Shown one piece after another: positions 34,667 through 43,265 of a stretch of 64,000 bases of DNA. The stretch's first letter is position 1, and every line of letters starts with the position of its first letter. Origin of the DNA: Pseudomonadales bacterium (GTDB lineage: Bacteria > Pseudomonadota > Gammaproteobacteria > Pseudomonadales > Azotimanducaceae); assembly GCA_017642855.1 (NCBI GenBank), contig JAEPOO010000002.1:395545-459544 (forward strand), written 5' to 3'. A program made the translations under genes and the position numbers. The notes below the pieces were generated by a model. The model searched no databases, was not told the DNA's origin, and was given only the letters and a program-made list of their open reading frames with translations.

Positions 34667-36034
34667 GTGTCAGAACATAACCTTGATGTCCTGGTGATTG
34701 GTGGTGGACCCGGTGGTTACACCGCAGCGATTCGTGCTTCACAACTTGGCCTGAGTGTCGGTCTGGCAGAAAAAGCAGAGCTGGGTGGGGTATGCCTCAA
34801 CTGGGGCTGTATTCCAACTAAGTCGCTGCTGCATACGGCCGATGTACTCAGGGAAGCGGAATCTGCGTCAGAGCTTGGTCTGGAAATCAGTAAACCCAAG
34901 TTCAACCTGAAGAAAGTCGTGAAGCGATCTCGTGATGTGGCTGCCCAGTTATCCGGCGGAATTTCTCATCTGATGCGTAAAAACAAGATCACTGTGTTTG
35001 TCGGAGATGCTGCTTTCCAGGACAAAAACACGGTATGTGTCGGCAACGATACCATCGTTGCTGACAACATCATCGTGGCCACAGGTGCGAGCGCTCGAAA
35101 CCTGCCGCACATTACCGTTGATCATGATCGTATCTGGGATGCCCGTGATGCCATGACGCCGACGTTCATGCCGAAAAAGCTGCTCATAATTGGCGCAGGC
35201 GCGATTGGCGTTGAGTTCGCGAGTTTCTACAACACCATGGGTGCGAAGGTGACTCTGGTGGAGGTGATGGACCAGATCTTGCCAGCCGAAGATGCTGAGA
35301 TTGCAGACATCGCCAAGTCGGCATTTGAAGCCCACGGTATTGAAGTGTTAACCGGCACTGCCGTTGACGAGGTTGAAGTTGCTAAGAAAAGTCTAACAGC
35401 AACGGTAGGGGGCGAATCTCTCAATTTTGACGCGGTGATTCTTTCGGTAGGTGTTTCCGGGAATACAGAAGCCATGGGGCTTGAAAGTCTCGGTGTGGAA
35501 ATTGATCGAGGATTTATTTCGGTGGACGAGTACCAGCAGACCAGCGTCGATGGCATCTATGCGATTGGTGATGTGGCGGGTGTACCTTGCCTTGCACACA
35601 AGGCGTCCCACGAGGGTGTGATTGCCGTGGAAGCCATTGCGGGTGAGATGCCGCACCCGATGAATCGAGAACGAATTCCCGGATGTACCTATAGCCATCC
35701 TCAGATTGCCAGCATTGGGCTGTCTGAAGCTGAAGCCGCTGCGCGTGGCACAATCAAGGTAGGTCGGTTCCCGCTGATTGCCAACGGAAAAGCTGTGGCC
35801 GTCAATGATACAGACGGCATGATCAAAACAATTTTTGATGAAGCTTCCGGTGAACTGCTCGGCGCGCACATGATTGGGCCGGGAGTCACGGAGATGATCC
35901 AGGGCTTTGCGGTTGCCATCGGGCTTGAAACCACTGAAGCGGATCTGATGGATACCATCTTCCCGCATCCGACCCTCTCTGAAGCCATGCATGAATCAGT
36001 ACTGTCAGCCTACGGGCGCACCATTAATTTCTAA
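34667..36034 (+). CDS. lpdA: dihydrolipoyl dehydrogenase (E3)
   Basis: A 455-residue flavoprotein disulfide reductase: FAD motif VIGGGPGGYTA near residues 10-20, the redox pair GGVCLNWGC (Cys43, Cys48), the NAD-binding LLIIGAGAIGVEFA, and the C-terminal HPTLSEAMHE with the active-site His-Glu pair. It reoxidises the dihydrolipoyl group of E2 with NAD+. The GTG start has GGAGG 6 nt upstream. As the dedicated E3 of this operon it makes the complex self-contained. Confidence 0.95.
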   Translation: MSEHNLDVLVIGGGPGGYTAAIRASQLGLSVGLAEKAELGGVCLNWGCIPTKSLLHTADVLREAESASELGLEISKPKFNLKKVVKRSRDVAAQLSGGISHLMRKNKITVFVGDAAFQDKNTVCVGNDTIVADNIIVATGASARNLPHITVDHDRIWDARDAMTPTFMPKKLLIIGAGAIGVEFASFYNTMGAKVTLVEVMDQILPAEDAEIADIAKSAFEAHGIEVLTGTAVDEVEVAKKSLTATVGGESLNFDAVILSVGVSGNTEAMGLESLGVEIDRGFISVDEYQQTSVDGIYAIGDVAGVPCLAHKASHEGVIAVEAIAGEMPHPMNRERIPGCTYSHPQIASIGLSEAEAAARGTIKVGRFPLIANGKAVAVNDTDGMIKTIFDEASGELLGAHMIGPGVTEMIQGFAVAIGLETTEADLMDTIFPHPTLSEAMHESVLSAYGRTINF

Positions 36035-36046
36035 GCGGAATAAGCC

Positions 36047-37588
36047 ATGACCTTTGCTAAACCCTACGCAGAAGAGAACCCTGACGAAATTGCGATCCGT
36101 GATGGGCGAACCGCGCTGTCATGGGCTGAAGTGGACGATCAGCTGAACCGGTGCGGTAGCGGTCTGCAGGCGACGGATCTTGGTCCTGAAACCCGCATCG
36201 CGGTGTTCGCAGAGAATGCGGTGGAAACCGCCTTAGCGAATCTGGGTGGACTCATCGCTGGCGCCTCTGTTGTCCCGGTAAACTTCCATCTCACCGCGGA
36301 AGAAGTGAATTACATCCTTTGTGATTCAGGGGCGCGGGTACTTTTTGTTGGTCCTGAAACTTACGATCGTGGCATCGAAGCGGCCAAGGGTTCTGACGTC
36401 CACACCGTGATTGGTTGGGGTGCACCTGCTGATGCGGACCTGACACCCTGGGAAGCCTGGTTGTCAGGTAATGACGCGGCTGGACCAGATCAGAGTGTGC
36501 CACCAAAACCGAATCTGCTTTATACCTCGGGCACCACGGGTCGCCCGAAGGGCACGGACTTGCCGCCGACGATGTTTGCTGGAGGTCATACCGTTGATGA
36601 ACATCTCGCAAACTTTAAACAGGGGGTGCTTGAACGAACCGGTGGCCAGGTTGGCACTCAGCTTGTCGTCGGCCCCATGTACCATACGGGGCCTTTGTCT
36701 GGTACGAGGCAACTGATTGCCGGCGTCAATTCCGTCATTCTCGGACGGTTCAATGCCGAGTCGACTCTTGAAGCCATAGAGAAGTACAAGGTCAACAGCA
36801 CAATTATGGTGCCGACGCATTTTGTTCGTCTTCTTGCGTTGCCTGATGACGTGAAAGCGAAGTACGACGTGTCCTCTGTCGTCTCCATCAGCCACACCGG
36901 ATCCAAGTGTCCGGTGGATGTGAAACGCGCCATGATCGAATGGTTCGGTCCGGTCTTTATCGATGCCTACGGGGCAAGTGAAGTAGGCACAACCTGCATG
37001 ATCACGTCAGAAGAGTGGCTCCAGTACCCGGGTTCAGTAGGCAGGGCGGTGCCGCCGTTTTCGGCAAAGATTCTCGACGACGATAACCATGAGGTGCCAC
37101 CGAATACGGAGGGCAGACTCTACTTTGAAGATGCCACCGGTCGCGGTGTCATCTATCACAATGATCCCGAGAAATCGGCTGCAGCTCATATTGCGCCGGG
37201 CGTGTTTACCCTCGGCGAAATCGCCTACATGAATGAAGAAGGTTACGTCTTCATTACCGACCGGTTCAGCGACATGGTGGTTTCCGGTGGCGTGAATATC
37301 TATCCCGCAGAAGCCGAACAGGTTTTGATCGATCATCCGGCGGTTCTGGATGTCGCTTGTATCGGGGTGCCCAACAAAGACATGGGTGAAGAGCTGAAAG
37401 CTCTGGTCATTCCCAGGGAAGATGCAGAATGCCCATCTTCGGAAGAACTGATTGCCTGGTGTCGTGAACGGCTCTCACACTACAAATGCCCGCGGACGCT
37501 GGACTATGTCGATGACCTCGGACGCAATACAATGGGTAAAATCAATAAACGAAAATTGCGTGCGCCTTATTGGGGAAATGTCAGCTAA
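36047..37588 (+). CDS. acyl-CoA synthetase (AMP-binding)
   Basis: A 513-residue ANL enzyme: P-loop LLYTSGTTGRPKG, YGASEVGTT, FITDRFSDMVVSGGVNIYPAE and the C-terminal Lys in GKINKRKLR. It makes acyl-CoA via acyl-adenylate. It follows E3 by 12 bp and so ends the dehydrogenase operon, which suggests that the complex and the ligase serve one substrate route. It is the gene directly before the two small peptide genes, 32 bp away. Confidence 0.9.
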   Translation: MTFAKPYAEENPDEIAIRDGRTALSWAEVDDQLNRCGSGLQATDLGPETRIAVFAENAVETALANLGGLIAGASVVPVNFHLTAEEVNYILCDSGARVLFVGPETYDRGIEAAKGSDVHTVIGWGAPADADLTPWEAWLSGNDAAGPDQSVPPKPNLLYTSGTTGRPKGTDLPPTMFAGGHTVDEHLANFKQGVLERTGGQVGTQLVVGPMYHTGPLSGTRQLIAGVNSVILGRFNAESTLEAIEKYKVNSTIMVPTHFVRLLALPDDVKAKYDVSSVVSISHTGSKCPVDVKRAMIEWFGPVFIDAYGASEVGTTCMITSEEWLQYPGSVGRAVPPFSAKILDDDNHEVPPNTEGRLYFEDATGRGVIYHNDPEKSAAAHIAPGVFTLGEIAYMNEEGYVFITDRFSDMVVSGGVNIYPAEAEQVLIDHPAVLDVACIGVPNKDMGEELKALVIPREDAECPSSEELIAWCRERLSHYKCPRTLDYVDDLGRNTMGKINKRKLRAPYWGNVS

Positions 37589-37620
37589 CGCGGATGGAAG
37601 AGTCTTCCGACCGAGAGTTT

Positions 37621-37761
37621 ATGAAAAGAGCCAAGAAGAAATGGTATAAAAAGCCCGAGCTGCGAAAATATGGTCGTGTCAACAGAGTGACCGCAGGTGG
37701 CAGCGGCCCCATGGTCGAGATGATGATGATGACCGCAATGATGCGTGATCCTTTTCCGTAG
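37621..37761 (+). CDS. lasso-peptide-type precursor A1 (46 aa), Met-rich core
   Basis: A 46-residue peptide. Its leader has the exact spacing of the lasso leader motif YxxPxLxxxGxxxxxT: Tyr9, Pro12, Leu14, Gly18 and Thr24, with the stretch YKKPELRKYGRVNRVT. Cleavage two residues after... the conserved Thr, after TA, would leave a 21-residue core beginning Gly-Gly-Ser-Gly with Glu at core position 8, the right place for an 8-residue Gly1-Glu8 lactam ring. The tail is Met-rich (MMMMTAMM). The ATG at 37621 is preferred to 37594 because it aligns with the next gene and has GAGAG 5 nt upstream. No lasso cyclase, protease or RRE gene lies in the window; other leader-dependent maturation is possible. 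Confidence 0.7.
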   Translation: MKRAKKKWYKKPELRKYGRVNRVTAGGSGPMVEMMMMTAMMRDPFP

Positions 37762-37769
37762 GAATGCAC

Positions 37770-37916
37770 ATGATGAAACGAAATTGCCCTAAAAAAACGT
37801 ATCAACGACCCCAACTGCGCAGACATGGCCGGATCAGCCGGGTTACAGCAAGTGGTAGCGGCAAGAAGCAGGAAATGGCAGCCATGGGCATGATGGACGA
37901 GTCTCGATTTTCATAA
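37770..37916 (+). CDS. lasso-peptide-type precursor A2 (48 aa)
   Basis: A 48-residue paralogue of the preceding peptide. Leader motif YQRPQLRRHGRISRVT matches YxxPxLxxxGxxxxxT exactly (Tyr11, Pro14, Leu16, Gly20, Thr26). After the TA dipeptide the core starts Ser-Gly-Ser-Gly and again has Glu at position 8, followed by Met; it is also 21 residues long. The two cores share [GS]-G-S-G-x3-E-M but differ elsewhere, as expected if the ring scaffold is kept and the rest diversifies. AGGA overlaps the stop of A1 and lies 6 nt before ATG 37770, so the two are translationally coupled. Confidence 0.7.
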   Translation: MMKRNCPKKTYQRPQLRRHGRISRVTASGSGKKQEMAAMGMMDESRFS

Positions 37917-37921
37917 GAAAG

Positions 37922-38404
37922 ATGTCGTTCAACATGACACTGAAAACCGCGGGCGCGGTACTCCTTATGTTGGCAACGGCAGTGTCTTACTGGTTTATCT
38001 GCCCATGTGGTGTCATTCCGGGCGGACCGCTTTTCGGTGAAATGGTGACTGAGCCGGTGGAGGACTGGTCTTTCGTTAACGACAAAGCAGCAGTGCCGCT
38101 CTGCCAGATCGAAGTGGATTTCCCGATTCCGCGCGCCATGAATGTGAACTGTATGTCAACGGGCGGCGACCTGTTTGTGAGTTGTTCAGGTTGCGCTGAC
38201 AAACAGTGGGCGGCGAGGGTCTTGGCACATCCGAATGGCATTGTGCAAGCCGCCGGCAAGGTCTACCCGATCACCTACGAGCGTGTAACCGATGAAGCGA
38301 AACTCGACAGGATTTGGGCTGCGCGCCTCAGTAAGATTGGCAAAGATCTTTCAGCTCGACCCGATCACTGGTGGTCGTTCGGACTGATCCAGAAGTCTGG
38401 CTGA
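37922..38404 (+). CDS. small membrane-anchored protein of unknown function
   Basis: A 160-residue protein with one N-terminal hydrophobic segment (about residues 8-30) ending in ICPCG, then a soluble domain with six further Cys, including CSGCADKQW near residues 96-104. The soluble domain (VSCSGC-KQWAARVLAHPNGIV-GKVYPITYERVTD) has the strand order of split-barrel flavin-binding-like proteins, but I cannot name a family. The start is 5 bp after the A2 peptide stop, so it may be co-transcribed with the peptides. Its end overlaps the convergent MFS gene by 54 bp. Confidence 0.6.
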   Translation: MSFNMTLKTAGAVLLMLATAVSYWFICPCGVIPGGPLFGEMVTEPVEDWSFVNDKAAVPLCQIEVDFPIPRAMNVNCMSTGGDLFVSCSGCADKQWAARVLAHPNGIVQAAGKVYPITYERVTDEAKLDRIWAARLSKIGKDLSARPDHWWSFGLIQKSG

Positions 38405-39565
38405 CGTCATCAGGCAGAAGAGCAGCGCGTAACAGCCAGTTCCGAACATCAGAACCGTCCGCGTATCTGTCCATTCCACGACCTGACTGGTCACTGCTGG
38501 ACTGACCGCAGTGCCTACGGTTGCACCAAGCAGCATTAACGACACCAATCGTGGGCTGGGTATTGCTACCATCTCTGTGGCAAAAGCCAGAATGGCCTTG
38601 AGCATGGCGAGGTTCATAAATCCCCAGACTAGAGCCAGCAGGGTAAGGTGGCTGATGTCGGCAACCGTCCATAGTGGAATCGTACCAATGCAGGTCGTTA
38701 TTGAACCAATCAGGACCAGCTTTCTGACACCAATTTTCAGGACCCACCAGGCAGCGAATAGCTGCGCCAAAAACATGCCCAGCCAGAATTGTCCCACGAG
38801 GTTGCCCGCCGCACCTTCGTCTGCAGTCAGCGCCGTCATGGCGTAACTCGGCAGCCAGAACAAAATGGCGTACTGGCCCAAGGTGTATAGAAAAAGGGAG
38901 ATCACACAGAGCCATACTGGAAAAGGCCATGGGCTGGCAGATGATTCATCTGCCTGTTCGGTTGACGTTCGTGGGAAAAGTGACAGGACGGTGAGGCCAA
39001 TGATGGTTACGGTAACCAGCGCCAGCATCTGATAGGTGGTGCTCCAACCAAAATTTCTGGCTATCAGGAAAGTGGTGAACGAGGCAGCGACGAAGCCGGC
39101 GATGCTGAAACAACTGTCCGTGAGTACGAGCATGGAGGCTCGACGGTTTTCATCGTAGGTCAGCGAGATCACGATAGCAGCGCCTGCGAGACCAATGCCA
39201 CAGCCGGTACCGACGATGCCCAGGGACAGACTGACCATCGTCAGGCTGTCGAGTACCATCAGTGATAACAAGGCGAGGGTCATCACGCCGTAGGTACCAA
39301 GAAATACCTGTCTCAGACCGGCGAAGTCGTAAATCATCAGAGCAACCACTGCCCCAACCAGAATGCCGCCGGTGAGCCAGCTGAACTGTCTCGTGACTTC
39401 CGGCACTGACTGACCAAAGTGTTCCGCCATGGGTATCGATATGATGCCTATGGGCGTAAGCATGGCGGACATTACGAAGTAAGTCAGAAAAGCGAGTAGG
39501 GTAATGCGGTGGGTGTTATTCATCGATGACTGCGCTGTTAGTGAGTCTAGTGTGACACACAACAA
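38351..39565 (-). CDS. MFS transporter
   Basis: A 404-residue major facilitator with 12 predicted helices. Helix 1 (TLLAFLTYFVMSAMLTPIGI), the loop region after helix 2 (YDFAGLRQVFLGTYG) and a cytoplasmic mid-loop (FPRTSTEQADESS, about residues 212-224) give the usual 6+6 layout. The pattern is closest to TsgA-like MFS proteins. The substrate is unknown. It diverges from the aldo/keto reductase gene and converges on the small membrane protein with 54 bp of overlap; export of a peptide product is only a guess. Confidence 0.82.
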   Translation of the reverse strand: MLCVTLDSLTAQSSMNNTHRITLLAFLTYFVMSAMLTPIGIISIPMAEHFGQSVPEVTRQFSWLTGGILVGAVVALMIYDFAGLRQVFLGTYGVMTLALLSLMVLDSLTMVSLSLGIVGTGCGIGLAGAAIVISLTYDENRRASMLVLTDSCFSIAGFVAASFTTFLIARNFGWSTTYQMLALVTVTIIGLTVLSLFPRTSTEQADESSASPWPFPVWLCVISLFLYTLGQYAILFWLPSYAMTALTADEGAAGNLVGQFWLGMFLAQLFAAWWVLKIGVRKLVLIGSITTCIGTIPLWTVADISHLTLLALVWGFMNLAMLKAILAFATEMVAIPSPRLVSLMLLGATVGTAVSPAVTSQVVEWTDTRTVLMFGTGCYALLFCLMTSARLLDQSERPPVIGSS

Positions 39566-39625
39566 AAATACGCTACAGTGATTGACTATCGAGTGGGGCC
39601 CAACTCATCAACCCGGGAGAGGAAC

Positions 39626-41113
39626 ATGAGGAATATTGGACAGATCACCTTGTCGGCTTGGTTAGTGACCTTTTTACTGGGCTACTTTGGCCTTGGCGCT
39701 TATGCCTACGAAACGCTGGAGGGCATGGACCGATCCATGTTGCCATTGGCACCCAGCATCTTTTTCGGCATCTTTCTGATCGTCAGCCTGGCATTGACGG
39801 TTGTCTGGGCGAACAACCGGGGCAGTGATTTACCCGAAGAAGAAGCGCCTAGCGGACGCCGTAAGTTCCTGCTTGGTGGCGCTGCCGTGACCGGAGGTCT
39901 TATTGGTGGCACCGCTGCAGTGGCTGCGAAGATGATGCCGTGGATGCAGTCCACTATTCCCATGATGCAGGAGGCGGGGCAGGATGAACTGACTGCAGAT
40001 AATCCTCATGACAGCTGGAAGGGATCACGAATTGTTTCTCGCCGCCCCCTCGGTAGTACTGGTTTCATGGCATCGGACATATCAATTGGTACTGGTCGGA
40101 TCATGCGCCATACAAATCCCGAAGATCTGCTCCGTGAAGCGCTTGATCGTGGCGTTAACTTTATCGATACATCACCCGATTATGCTGGTGCTTTGTCTGA
40201 AACCACCGTCGGTAATGTCATCAAGGATCGTAAACGTGAAGATCTATTTGTGGTCACCAAGTGGTGTACTTCCGAAGGTCACGTACGACAAGGTTCCTCT
40301 CCGGAGGACTATATCGATGCGCTGGACGATAGCCTTTCCCGTTTACAGACGGACTATGTCGATCTCGTCCATGTGCATGCGTGTGACACGGTTGAGCGTT
40401 TGATGGATCCCAACATGATGGAAGCCTTTGAGATGGCGAAAGCCCAGGGCAAAGTCCGATTCCTGGGCGTATCAACTCACACGCCGAACCTGGAAGAAGT
40501 GGCGAACACCGCCATCGATAGCGGTAAGTTTGATGTGATGATGCTGGCCTACCATCACGGTGCCTGGCCTAAGCAGCAGGACATCATCAAGCGAGCTGCT
40601 GAAAAAGGGATTGGTATTGTCGCCATGAAGACCCTGAAAGGTGCCAAGCACAAGGGCATGATGGAATTCCAGGATGACGCGACCTCGTACACTCAGGCTG
40701 CGTTTAAGTGGGTTAACGCAGACCCGAATGTTTCCTGCCTGGTGGTTTCGTTCTTTGAAACGGAACACCTCGATGAGTATCTGCACGCGTCAGGAAAGCG
40801 CCTGACTGAGTCGGATGTTGCGGTTCTCAACAAGTACGATGATCTGATTGCCGGTACACACTGCTTTGCTTCATGCGGTGACTGTCTGAGCAGTTGCCCC
40901 GAATCTTTGCCGATTAACGATGTGCTGCGACATCGCATGTACTTCGAAGACTATGGTGATGAAAAAGAAGCCATGAAGTTGTACGCTGCGTTGGATAAGC
41001 AGGCCGATAAGTGTGTGACCTGTTCTGCGCCATGCACAGGCGCTTGTCCTGAGGGTATCGATATTAAGTATCGAATGACCGGTGCTCACGAACGACTGAC
41101 GATGATTGCCTGA
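39626..41113 (+). CDS. membrane-anchored aldo/keto reductase with C-terminal 4Fe-4S motifs
   Basis: A 495-residue fusion. Residues 1-61 hold two membrane helices; residues 78-101 a twin-arginine-like segment (GRRKFLLGG) followed by a hydrophobic stretch; about 138-420 an aldo/keto reductase barrel with catalytic Asp181, Tyr186 and Lys212 and LVHVHACD; the C-terminus has two Cys clusters, HCFASCGDCLSSCPE and CVTCSAPCTGACPEG, like a ferredoxin-type domain. ATG 39626 has GAGAGGA directly upstream. The iron-sulfur centres suggest electron supply from or to the membrane. The next gene overlaps its stop. Confidence 0.85.
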   Translation: MRNIGQITLSAWLVTFLLGYFGLGAYAYETLEGMDRSMLPLAPSIFFGIFLIVSLALTVVWANNRGSDLPEEEAPSGRRKFLLGGAAVTGGLIGGTAAVAAKMMPWMQSTIPMMQEAGQDELTADNPHDSWKGSRIVSRRPLGSTGFMASDISIGTGRIMRHTNPEDLLREALDRGVNFIDTSPDYAGALSETTVGNVIKDRKREDLFVVTKWCTSEGHVRQGSSPEDYIDALDDSLSRLQTDYVDLVHVHACDTVERLMDPNMMEAFEMAKAQGKVRFLGVSTHTPNLEEVANTAIDSGKFDVMMLAYHHGAWPKQQDIIKRAAEKGIGIVAMKTLKGAKHKGMMEFQDDATSYTQAAFKWVNADPNVSCLVVSFFETEHLDEYLHASGKRLTESDVAVLNKYDDLIAGTHCFASCGDCLSSCPESLPINDVLRHRMYFEDYGDEKEAMKLYAALDKQADKCVTCSAPCTGACPEGIDIKYRMTGAHERLTMIA

Positions 41114-41913
41114 TGACCGAAGAACGCGTTTTACAGTTTGAGAAACTCGAGGACTTTGACAAGCGGCAGCTGACATTTCAGGGTCGAACCAAGGACGTCT
41201 ATGTGTCAGGTGAAGGTCCCGCCATCATCGTCATGTCGGAGATACCGGGCATCTATCAACTGGTTGCCGACTTCGCGCGTCGTGTCAGGAGCGAAGGCTT
41301 CACCGTCTGGATGCCGGATATGTTCGGCAAAGCCGGGAAGGTGCCGACTACGGGATACATGCTGGGTTCCATGGCGCGTGCCTGTATCTCTCGCGAGTTC
41401 CGAGCATTCTCTGCCAACAAGTCCAGCCCGATCGTCGACTGGCTGCGTGCGCTGGCGAAACACGCTCACGAAGAAAGTGGTGGTAAAGGGGTTGGCGCGA
41501 TCGGTATGTGTTTCACCGGTAACTTTGCCTTTAACCTGATGCTGGAACCTTCTGTTCTCGCGCCGGTGTTGTCACAGCCTTCATTGCCGATCGGCAAAAA
41601 AGGCGGCATTCATGCGTCCCCCGAAGAGATTCGTTGTATCAAGGATCGTCTTGAAGACGAAGATCTCACCGTCCTGGGTTACTGTTTTGAGGGCGACGAC
41701 TTCTGCCAGAAAGAGCGCTTTGATGATTACAAACAAGCGTTGGGTGATCGATTTATCGGCACCATTCTTCCTGCCGAAACAGCCCGCCAAGGCACCGGCA
41801 TGGCGCCGCACAGTGTCGTGACCCATCACCTGATTGATGAAGCGGGTGAGCCCACAAGAAAGGCGCTGGATGAGATTCTTGCGTTCTACCACCAGCGCCT
41901 GAAGTCAGCATGA
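41113..41913 (+). CDS. dienelactone hydrolase family protein
   Basis: A 266-residue alpha/beta hydrolase of the DLH type. AIIVMSEIPGIYQLVADFA holds the oxyanion region; GVGAIGMCFTGNFAF holds the nucleophile Cys133 in GxCxG, as in dienelactone hydrolase; the acid and His are probably in YCFEGDDFC and VVTHHLID. It hydrolyses lactones or esters in ring-cleavage pathways. The ATG overlaps the stop of the reductase gene (TGATG), and the VOC gene overlaps its end by four bases. Confidence 0.87.
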   Translation: MTEERVLQFEKLEDFDKRQLTFQGRTKDVYVSGEGPAIIVMSEIPGIYQLVADFARRVRSEGFTVWMPDMFGKAGKVPTTGYMLGSMARACISREFRAFSANKSSPIVDWLRALAKHAHEESGGKGVGAIGMCFTGNFAFNLMLEPSVLAPVLSQPSLPIGKKGGIHASPEEIRCIKDRLEDEDLTVLGYCFEGDDFCQKERFDDYKQALGDRFIGTILPAETARQGTGMAPHSVVTHHLIDEAGEPTRKALDEILAFYHQRLKSA

Positions 41914-42371
41914 TCGTCGGTATCCATCACGTCGCCATCGGCGTGAATGATTTTGATAAAGCACTGAAGTTCTATACCGAAGCGCTCGGCTTTGAGGTGG
42001 TCCAGCAAAGTGAGTTTGATCGTCAGCCGCAGGTTGATGCAGCGATAGGTCTAAGAAACGCCAAGGCCAAGATGGCGATGCTGAAAGCGCCGAATGCACA
42101 CATCGAACTCTGGCAATACACGAATCCTGAACCAGAGGACCTGCGATCCAGACCCTGCGATTACGGCTACCCGCACTTTGCGCTTCAGGTGGATGACATT
42201 GAGTCAGAGTATGTGAGGCTTCAGGAACACGGTATGGAGTTTGTCGGAGACGTGGTGCACTTTGGTGAAGACTCCTCTGCGATTTATGGCCGGGATCCTT
42301 GCGGCAATATCATCGAAATCTACGAAATTAAATCTCCGGATATCTCCCAGCTTGAAAGAAAGTCAGGTTAG
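41910..42371 (+). CDS. VOC family protein (glyoxalase/dioxygenase fold)
   Basis: A 153-residue protein with two beta-alpha-beta-beta-beta units. GIHHVAIGVNDFDKALKFY at the N-terminus supplies a metal His, Glu in HIELWQY a second ligand, HFALQVDDIE the third and Glu in GNIIEIYEI the fourth. This is the layout of glyoxalase I, methylmalonyl-CoA epimerase and extradiol dioxygenase relatives. It is coupled to the DLH gene by a four-base overlap, so it probably acts in the same pathway. Confidence 0.88.
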   Translation: MIVGIHHVAIGVNDFDKALKFYTEALGFEVVQQSEFDRQPQVDAAIGLRNAKAKMAMLKAPNAHIELWQYTNPEPEDLRSRPCDYGYPHFALQVDDIESEYVRLQEHGMEFVGDVVHFGEDSSAIYGRDPCGNIIEIYEIKSPDISQLERKSG

Positions 42372-42376
42372 ACATC

Positions 42377-43249
42377 ATGCCAGTTCGTTTTGATCACAAA
42401 GTTGTATTGGTGACCGGCGCCAGTCGCGGTCTGGGTAAAGCTTTTGCTCATTGTCTTGCAGAAGCCGGTGCCATGGTTGCGCTCAACAGCACGTCTGAAG
42501 ACGACCGCGGCGCAACACAATCCGTTGCTGATGCCGGTGGAGAGGCGCTGCATTTTACGGGGCGGGTAGAAGACAGTGAAGATCTGGTGAATCGCGTGGT
42601 TGAGCGTTGTGGTCGCCTTGATGCCGTCGTGCATAACGCTGGATTCATCCAGGATAAGACACTGAAGAAGATGAGCAATGAGCAGTGGGATGCTGTCGTG
42701 GATGTTCATCTGAAGACGTCGTTCAAGCTAAGTCGAGCGGCATGGCCTCACTTTGAAAATCAGGGTGGCGGCAGAATCGTGCTGCTTTCTTCTTCTGCGG
42801 GTATGTATGGCAATTTCGGTCAGGCGAATTATGCCTCAGCAAAGATGGGTATGTATGGCCTCGCGCAGTCCATTGCGCTTGAAGGAGCCAAGTTCAACAT
42901 CACCTGCAATTGTGTGTCACCTTTCGGTGCAACGGAAATGAACAGCGCAAACTTTCCGGAAGCACTGAAGACTGCCATTAAGACGGAGTACGTTGCGCCG
43001 CTGGTTGCGTATCTCGCGCATGAAGACTGCAAGGAATCGGGGAGCATGTTCGAAGCGTCAGCGGGGTCTTTCAAAAAGGTGCGCTGGGAACGGAGCGTCG
43101 GATTGAACATCGACCCGCGCAAGGAAGCGGTAACTCTGGATGCGGTTGCTGAAAACTGGTACAAGATCACTGACTTTTCAGAGAGTGAACATCCCGCCAA
43201 TATGGGCGAGGCGCTTCAAGGGATGTATGGTCGAACCCTAGGTGCCTGA
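42377..43249 (+). CDS. SDR of the peroxisomal multifunctional enzyme type (3-hydroxyacyl-CoA dehydrogenase-like)
   Basis: A 290-residue SDR. FDHKVVLVTGASRGLGKAFA gives the cofactor site, VVHNAGFIQDKTLKKMS and the catalytic YASAK the active site. DKTLKKMSNEQWDAVVDVHL and a C-terminal extension are typical of the (R)-3-hydroxyacyl-CoA dehydrogenase domain of MFE-2/17beta-HSD4. It probably oxidises a 3-hydroxyacyl-CoA. It follows the VOC gene by 5 bp and ends the plus-strand operon that starts with the aldo/keto reductase. Confidence 0.88.
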   Translation: MPVRFDHKVVLVTGASRGLGKAFAHCLAEAGAMVALNSTSEDDRGATQSVADAGGEALHFTGRVEDSEDLVNRVVERCGRLDAVVHNAGFIQDKTLKKMSNEQWDAVVDVHLKTSFKLSRAAWPHFENQGGGRIVLLSSSAGMYGNFGQANYASAKMGMYGLAQSIALEGAKFNITCNCVSPFGATEMNSANFPEALKTAIKTEYVAPLVAYLAHEDCKESGSMFEASAGSFKKVRWERSVGLNIDPRKEAVTLDAVAENWYKITDFSESEHPANMGEALQGMYGRTLGA

Positions 43250-43265
43250 ACTCTCGGTTCCAGAT

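Noticed and set aside
35393..35992. A long open frame antisense to the dihydrolipoyl dehydrogenase gene.
   Set aside because: It is the complement of a well-supported gene with FAD and disulfide motifs; the antisense product has no recognisable domain.
38328..38930. A 200-codon minus-strand frame overlapping the MFS transporter.
   Set aside because: Same strand but another frame of a protein with clear membrane helices; its own translation has no helices or known motif.
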